Positions 58,010 to 64,000 of a DNA stretch of 64,000 nucleotides are shown here, in pieces. Numbering within the stretch: the stretch's first letter is position 1; each line of letters begins with the position of its first letter. A program made the position numbers and the translations under genes. Under the pieces are notes generated by a model that saw nothing but the letters and a program-made list of their open reading frames with translations, was not told the origin of the DNA and made no database searches. The stretch is from Thelephora terrestris (lineage: Eukaryota; Basidiomycota; Agaricomycetes; Thelephorales; Thelephoraceae): positions 682,001 through 746,000 of the forward strand of contig WIUZ02000007.1 of assembly GCA_015956445.1 (NCBI GenBank), given 5' to 3'.

Positions 58010-58026
58010 GGTGCTATCCAAGTCCA

Positions 58027-59738
58027 TCAAAAGTCGACTCTATCTACGGCAGGCCTAAAGGTCATCAACTGTCCATCCCGGAGATCGTAGTGCTGGCCCC
58101 TCCGCGCAAGGACCTCCCCAAACATGGCATCTCCATCTTCCGCGCTCAGCTGAACGACTAGTTCAAGCCGATAGGAAGAGATGCCTTCGAGCGGACCGAT
58201 CAGCCTCCCAGATGTCACCGAACTGCGGAACACCTGGTCCCACATCTCCATCACCGGGTGACTGCTCGGCAGCACTATCGACGTAGTCGACGAGCAACCC
58301 TCCGTCTCCCTTGTCGGACCCCTGGGTGGGATCCTGTCTTGCGAGTCGAAGCTGGTGGCGAAGCTGGATCTCCGACTCAATAGTGGAACTCTCGTCCCCT
58401 ATCGACCAGACTGGTCACCATCCGACTCAACTGGACGCGGGTATGGATTAGACGACGGAGCCATGCGATGAGCAACACGGCGTCGAGAGCGTTTGCAACG
58501 CTGCCCTGTTGTCACCGGACGTACCTCAATGGCCCTCGAAACATCTTCGGCCCGGTCTACCTCCATGACCTCATCCTCGACCTTGACCAGCTGACTGATC
58601 GGCTGCAACGGACAACGCCGACAGTTCTCCTTGTCGGACTCGGCCAATGTAGAAGCCGGAGCTGGAGTCGGAACGGGAACTGAGTTCTCTACCGGGGGCG
58701 TCGCGTAGGACGACGGGTTAGGCGATGGGACTACCACCTCGTCGGCGTACTCCAACTCAAACGGAACATCGGCAGTCCCCTGACCAACCAACACAGGACC
58801 CTCCTTGCAGTTGCAGGTCTTATCCTGCAAGGACGCAACCTGCGCCGTCAACACAGCCACCATGTCTTCGAGCTGTTCCGTCTAGAAGAAGTCTCTCAGT
58901 CATTGCATAAACCTGCAAAGGCTGAAGGAACCTTTTCGTCCCTCCTGGCCAATGCCCCCTTGATGTTGTTGTCCCTGACCTTCAGCCCAGCGACCAACTC
59001 TTGATGGTTGGCAACCATCGCCTCCAACGCCTCATTCGTTCCCTGCTGAAAGGCGGCCAGAGTCTCCTTCATCAGAAGACCCTCCGCTGACAGACGAAGG
59101 ACGTCTGCCTTCGCCTCCTTCACTTCGCGCTCCAATCGTTCAACCTAGGCAGTTTGGTTAGTCGAGAGTCATACTCGAATATCCAAACGAAGAACCTACC
59201 TTGCTCTCCCCCTCCCGAACAAGCGACCACAACAGCGTGGTGGAAGCAGTGGCGTGGCGAACGGCCCGAGGAACGGTTGCTTCGTGCTCCAACAGATCCT
59301 GATCGTAGATCCCCCTCTGCAGGGTGTACCAGAGCTCCTTCTTGATCGGATGCTCCAACTCCCCAAACCTACCCCTCATTTGGAAGATCACTTTCTCGGC
59401 AATCATGGACCGGACCCAGAGCTCATCGTCCCAGGTCAATCCCATCAAATGTGGGATCGTCTCCCTGAGACGTTCGGCGTCCACCTCCTTAACGATCTCC
59501 AAGATCTAGAAGCCGTTAGCTCAACATCTAAAAGCCGATGCTATACGACCTGTACCTAGAGGAAGGCGTTAGTGCAAACACACGAAGCTCTAGGCCTCCC
59601 CCATACCTGGTCATCAGTGGTATAGGGAGTCCCCGCCTCACTGGCGTAGGTCTTGCGGTTGGCAGCACGGCGATCGATACGGGAGATGGTGGAGATGCCG
59701 TTGGCGACTTTGTAGGTGTGGTTGTTTGGGAAAGACAT
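58027..59738 (-). CDS. Antisense spliced gene of the LTR-like element at 57.4 kb
   Basis: Starts at 59,738 (MSFPNNHTYKVANGISTISR). Exon-like stretches with GT-AG borders give, in order: short N-terminal exon; helical domain (LTWDDELWVRSMIAEKVIFQ, HATASTTLLWSLVREGES); coiled coil (LEREVKEAKADVLRLSAEG); a Cys pair (DKTCNCKEG); FELEYADEVVVPSPNPSSY; a cluster NCRRCPLQP; an Arg-rich stretch (RCKRSRRRVAHRM); and a C-terminal part with HPVMEMWDQVFRSSVTSG. Unknown function. Equivalent in layout to the genes at 46.8 and 51.0 kb, though the sequences differ strongly. Confidence 0.5.
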
Positions 59739-59863
59739 GTTGGTAAGAAGATGGGGAAGTTGCTGGTGTTGCTGATCAAGGATGGCTCCAAGAAGACGTC
59801 CTTCTTATAGCCTAGATCGGTGATCCTTCACGTGACCTACCTCAACGCACCTCATTGGTCCGG
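58149..59863 (+). repeat. Left arm of a perfect-looking inverted repeat
   Basis: 1,715 bp whose reverse complement matches 62,286-64,000 (coordinates of paired bases sum to 122,149). All open frames on both strands of the two arms give the same proteins, so there is little or no difference. The match goes to the last base of the window. Confidence 0.85.
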
Positions 59864-61276
59864 GTCATATCAACTTCCGCCCCTGTACCATTATCATTGG
59901 CTTACTACATCAAGCTGACACCTCGGCCCGCGGGACGGCCTTGGAAGAACTACGTTCCGGAACACCTAGAATGCGTGCGCGCTAAAAATAGGTCTCAAGA
60001 CCCCGATGACCCCTTTATGACATCACGAACCCCCCTTACTGTCAGGGCCACTCTACCCCAACAACTACCAGTGCACTGAGCCGACTCCGCAGAGTACTCA
60101 CTAGTCCAACTAGCTTGTGAGAGAACAATCACGTCTCTATTCTTCCGGTAGGTTGTCCGAGGTCACTACAAGTCAGGTCGAAATCCTAAAGGGAAACCCA
60201 ACCTAAACCGTACTTCGTTCGGTTTAACACGCAAGGGTTTATCCCTACAACAGGATTGATGACTCCACCAAGTGATCGACTGGACGTTCGAGGTGTTCTA
60301 TAGTTACGAGGCGCAGCCAACACGCAGAGCGGGAGGGAGAGCAGATGGGGGAGGGTTGTCTTGGATCAAACAAGAAACTCTGACTTGTCCTTAACTGCAA
60401 CTGGGCTGAGAAGGGCAGAGGATTTCCTGAGGTAACAAAACTAAGGTACTACAATACAGCCACAGTTGCTACTTATACTAAAGGAGTGGCCATGACGTCA
60501 ATACCCTAATATACCCTTATCAAGTCCAGAACAAAGGGAGATAAGGAGTGTGAGAACGCTAAGTAAGGGAAGCGAACAAAGGTGACGCGTGGGAAGATAA
60601 AGGACAAAGGGCCTTACTAACGTGTGAAGGATTGCATAAAAGATAACGAATGTCCACATGAAACATAGGGGTAAAGATAACACTAGTCCTAAAAGAAAAA
60701 GGGGCATGGGGTCATGAAAATTCGTACCTGGGGATCACACCCAAGGGTTAGGTGAAAATCTTCTTGGATGCTTCCTTTGGAGAGGCCAAAGATAGAGACC
60801 ATACAGCATCCCTTGTTGTCGGTAGGCAGTAACAGCATCACGGACTAGTGGCAACCTTATCGTGCGTCCGAACATGAGGAGCGTGGGCCTAGACTCATGG
60901 GACATAAGGGATTACAGATTCGCCGGCGTTTCACGCTAACGGCTACTCCACATTCGCTGAGCTAAACAAAAGGAGTCTAAGGCACTCCTTCCGAATAACG
61001 GCGATTTCTTCCTCCGGTTAGGAGACTGTGATGTGACTGTCCACGTGTGTGATCAGGGTCCAGGGTTGATCGTAATCGTAAAGTCATGAGGGGTCGTAAG
61101 GGGGGGTTCGTGATGTCATAAAGGGGTCATCAGGGTCTTGAGACCTATTTTTAGTGCGCGCGCATTCTAGGCGTTCCGGAACGAAGTTCTTCCAAGGCCG
61201 TCCCGCGGGCCGAGGTGTCAGCTTGATGTAGTAAGCCAACGATAATGGTACAGGGGCGGAAGTTGATATGACCCGG

Positions 61277-62285
61277 TGTTGTGACCATATTTCGGACACT
61301 ATCCGGAATCGCGACCTTCTCTCGACTATCGACAACCGCTGCGCGAGGTCTGGACGACTTCCCTCAGCATTCTCGACTGTCCCGACGAGGATTCGCTGTC
61401 CCTTCACTTCGCCACATGTCCCTCTCTCCCTATTCTCCCTCGCGACTTCCCGACGTTTTCCCTTTTGACCTGCGACTTAGACCTGCGACCTGCGCCCTTT
61501 GACCTTAGACCTGCGACCTGCGTTCCCCAGTAGATAGTTTCCCTCAGACTCTTCTTCCCTCACACCTTGTCCCGATTACGTCCCGACCAGTCCCGATCGT
61601 GTCCCGACCATTTCCCGACTCTCCACCACATCTTGTTTCTTTAGTTTACATTTCCCTATCTCCATTCCCTGCATCCTGATCACGTCTTGATCGATCGCTC
61701 CGCTCTCGACTCTAGGCCTCCCTCTGGTTCACTTTCCAACCACATTCCCTTCCTTCGCTGTTTCCTTCGATCCCTCGCCTTCCCTATGTCATAGACGCGT
61801 CATTAGGTCTTTTGACATCATTTTGGTTCGTTCCCTTTGGTTCCTTCGTTCTCAGAGTCCCCAGTAGTGTATATAAAGACTCCTGTACTCGATAGACCCA
61901 GCAATCACTCAGCAGCATTCCCTCTCTCTCTCTTCCTCTCTCTCTCTCTCTTCTGAGGCCTAGCAGCGTTGCTACGGTCCTCCCTTCGGTTCCCTCGTCG
62001 TCTCGTCCTCGTTCTCGTCGTCCCTCTGGTCTCTCGTGTCCCGCTGGTGTCCCGCTTTTCAGCCTTGTTGTCCTGATGTTTCCCTTAGTTAGCTATCAAT
62101 AGTTTCGTTCTTTGGTTTCCCTGTTGTCTTCCACTTCGTTCTCCCGATTTGCATCGCGACTTTCCCTCTCATCGTTTATTCCCTTCCTGCAGATCCCCTA
62201 GAGGCTCGCGCCTCTAAACCGAGGACCCGACCTTCTAACTGCCATCTCTGCCCTCTCGGACTCCGAAGGCTTTGTGGCAAGTTCA
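61277..62285 (+). mobile_element. 1.0 kb solo LTR inserted in the right LTR-like element
   Basis: 1,009 bp from TGTTGTGACC to GCAAGTTCA with CCGG on both sides (61,273-61,276; 62,286-62,289). The uninterrupted sequence is seen in the other arm at 59,855-59,870. TATATAAAG near 61,869, pyrimidine-rich downstream part. Same family as the remnant at 42.1-45.5 kb. Fossil, inserted after the two arms existed or copied over by conversion. Confidence 0.7.
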
Positions 62286-64000
62286 CCGGACCAATGAGGT
62301 GCGTTGAGGTAGGTCACGTGAAGGATCACCGATCTAGGCTATAAGAAGGACGTCTTCTTGGAGCCATCCTTGATCAGCAACACCAGCAACTTCCCCATCT
62401 TCTTACCAACATGTCTTTCCCAAACAACCACACCTACAAAGTCGCCAACGGCATCTCCACCATCTCCCGTATCGATCGCCGTGCTGCCAACCGCAAGACC
62501 TACGCCAGTGAGGCGGGGACTCCCTATACCACTGATGACCAGGTATGGGGGAGGCCTAGAGCTTCGTGTGTTTGCACTAACGCCTTCCTCTAGGTACAGG
62601 TCGTATAGCATCGGCTTTTAGATGTTGAGCTAACGGCTTCTAGATCTTGGAGATCGTTAAGGAGGTGGACGCCGAACGTCTCAGGGAGACGATCCCACAT
62701 TTGATGGGATTGACCTGGGACGATGAGCTCTGGGTCCGGTCCATGATTGCCGAGAAAGTGATCTTCCAAATGAGGGGTAGGTTTGGGGAGTTGGAGCATC
62801 CGATCAAGAAGGAGCTCTGGTACACCCTGCAGAGGGGGATCTACGATCAGGATCTGTTGGAGCACGAAGCAACCGTTCCTCGGGCCGTTCGCCACGCCAC
62901 TGCTTCCACCACGCTGTTGTGGTCGCTTGTTCGGGAGGGGGAGAGCAAGGTAGGTTCTTCGTTTGGATATTCGAGTATGACTCTCGACTAACCAAACTGC
63001 CTAGGTTGAACGATTGGAGCGCGAAGTGAAGGAGGCGAAGGCAGACGTCCTTCGTCTGTCAGCGGAGGGTCTTCTGATGAAGGAGACTCTGGCCGCCTTT
63101 CAGCAGGGAACGAATGAGGCGTTGGAGGCGATGGTTGCCAACCATCAAGAGTTGGTCGCTGGGCTGAAGGTCAGGGACAACAACATCAAGGGGGCATTGG
63201 CCAGGAGGGACGAAAAGGTTCCTTCAGCCTTTGCAGGTTTATGCAATGACTGAGAGACTTCTTCTAGACGGAACAGCTCGAAGACATGGTGGCTGTGTTG
63301 ACGGCGCAGGTTGCGTCCTTGCAGGATAAGACCTGCAACTGCAAGGAGGGTCCTGTGTTGGTTGGTCAGGGGACTGCCGATGTTCCGTTTGAGTTGGAGT
63401 ACGCCGACGAGGTGGTAGTCCCATCGCCTAACCCGTCGTCCTACGCGACGCCCCCGGTAGAGAACTCAGTTCCCGTTCCGACTCCAGCTCCGGCTTCTAC
63501 ATTGGCCGAGTCCGACAAGGAGAACTGTCGGCGTTGTCCGTTGCAGCCGATCAGTCAGCTGGTCAAGGTCGAGGATGAGGTCATGGAGGTAGACCGGGCC
63601 GAAGATGTTTCGAGGGCCATTGAGGTACGTCCGGTGACAACAGGGCAGCGTTGCAAACGCTCTCGACGCCGTGTTGCTCATCGCATGGCTCCGTCGTCTA
63701 ATCCATACCCGCGTCCAGTTGAGTCGGATGGTGACCAGTCTGGTCGATAGGGGACGAGAGTTCCACTATTGAGTCGGAGATCCAGCTTCGCCACCAGCTT
63801 CGACTCGCAAGACAGGATCCCACCCAGGGGTCCGACAAGGGAGACGGAGGGTTGCTCGTCGACTACGTCGATAGTGCTGCCGAGCAGTCACCCGGTGATG
63901 GAGATGTGGGACCAGGTGTTCCGCAGTTCGGTGACATCTGGGAGGCTGATCGGTCCGCTCGAAGGCATCTCTTCCTATCGGCTTGAACTAGTCGTTCAGC
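62286..64000 (-). repeat. Right arm of the inverted repeat
   Basis: Partner of 58,149-59,863; see there. Confidence 0.85.
62411..64000 (+). CDS. Antisense spliced gene of the right LTR-like element, 3' end outside
   Basis: Same gene as at 58,027-59,738 on the other strand, starting at 62,411 with MSFPNNHTYK; the 3' end lies beyond the window. Its protein stretches are the same as in the left arm, so nothing can be said about selection between the two. Confidence 0.5.

Larger units (their letters stand above)
57399..60039 (+). mobile_element. Long LTR-like element facing its twin at the right end
   Basis: Starts TGTCAGGAACATGG at 57,399 after GGTAG. Holds a MITE (57,571-58,009) and an antisense gene (58,027-59,738). 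It is cut at 60,039 by the start of an oppositely oriented copy; its remainder would lie beyond the window. Region 58,149-59,863 is, as far as I can compare, identical to the reverse complement of 62,286-64,000. Confidence 0.6.
60040..64000 (-). mobile_element. Long LTR-like element, oppositely oriented, runs off the window
   Basis: On the minus strand it ends CCACTCTGG-free GAGTGGCCCTGACA at 60,040, the terminus of the long family; TATA-like AGTATAAGTAG near 60,475. Contains a 1.0 kb LTR (61,277-62,285) and the plus-strand gene from 62,411. 61,100-61,276 matches the reverse complement of 59,864-60,036 with a few percent difference. The left flank CTTAC should be its target duplication; the other side is outside the window. 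Confidence 0.6.

Overview
The window looks like a piece of an agaricomycete (mushroom-type basidiomycete) genome. Genes are split by many introns of about 45-65 bp with GT-AG ends. The recognisable families (a C-terminal piece of a fungal Zn2Cys6-type regulator, a GH16 laminarinase, STAND/NLR-like NTPases with TPRs, an ARE2-type sterol acyltransferase, a Tnp2-type CACTA transposase with its companion gene) are typical of that group. No prokaryotic operon, tRNA, rRNA or CRISPR was seen.

Left third (1-15.3 kb): the 3' part of a transcription factor is followed by five tandem, same-strand (minus) genes for TenA/THI-4-like proteins of the haem-oxygenase fold. All five share the same six-exon structure with identical lengths of the central exons, keep the five TenA active-site positions (Asp, Tyr, Cys, Tyr, Glu), and carry a TATATAA box 64-67 bp upstream of the ATG. 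Their flanks are also duplicated in part, and a decayed fragment of the transcription factor lies between copies 2 and 3.

15.8-23.7 kb holds a CACTA/EnSpm-like DNA transposon: a Tnp2 transposase gene (two in-frame TGA codons, both explicable as CGA to TGA) and a multi-exon companion gene. A 1.4 kb LTR-like element sits inside the transposase with a perfect 5-bp target duplication. A second copy of that element lies at 52.9-54.3 kb and has five perfect 20-bp repeats, each a three-pentamer heat-shock element, upstream of a TATA box.

26-41 kb is ordinary host sequence: an intact 840-aa STAND NTPase/TPR gene, a secreted GH16 beta-glucanase, a decayed paralogue of the NTPase gene, a disordered 575-aa protein, and a sterol O-acyltransferase with an odd splice junction.

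41-64 kb is a nest of long TGTCA...TGACA elements (2.3-2.9 kb, 5-bp target duplications) that look like solo LTRs but carry a spliced gene running opposite to the TATA-driven direction. The order of insertion can be read from perfect duplications (GCCCA, ACGGT, CCTAG). Three CACTG-ended palindromic MITEs (3-bp duplications CCT, TGA, GGT) are scattered in it. Two such elements face each other at the right end and give an apparently perfect inverted repeat of 1,715 bp that runs off the window. No reverse transcriptase or integrase was recognised in the window.
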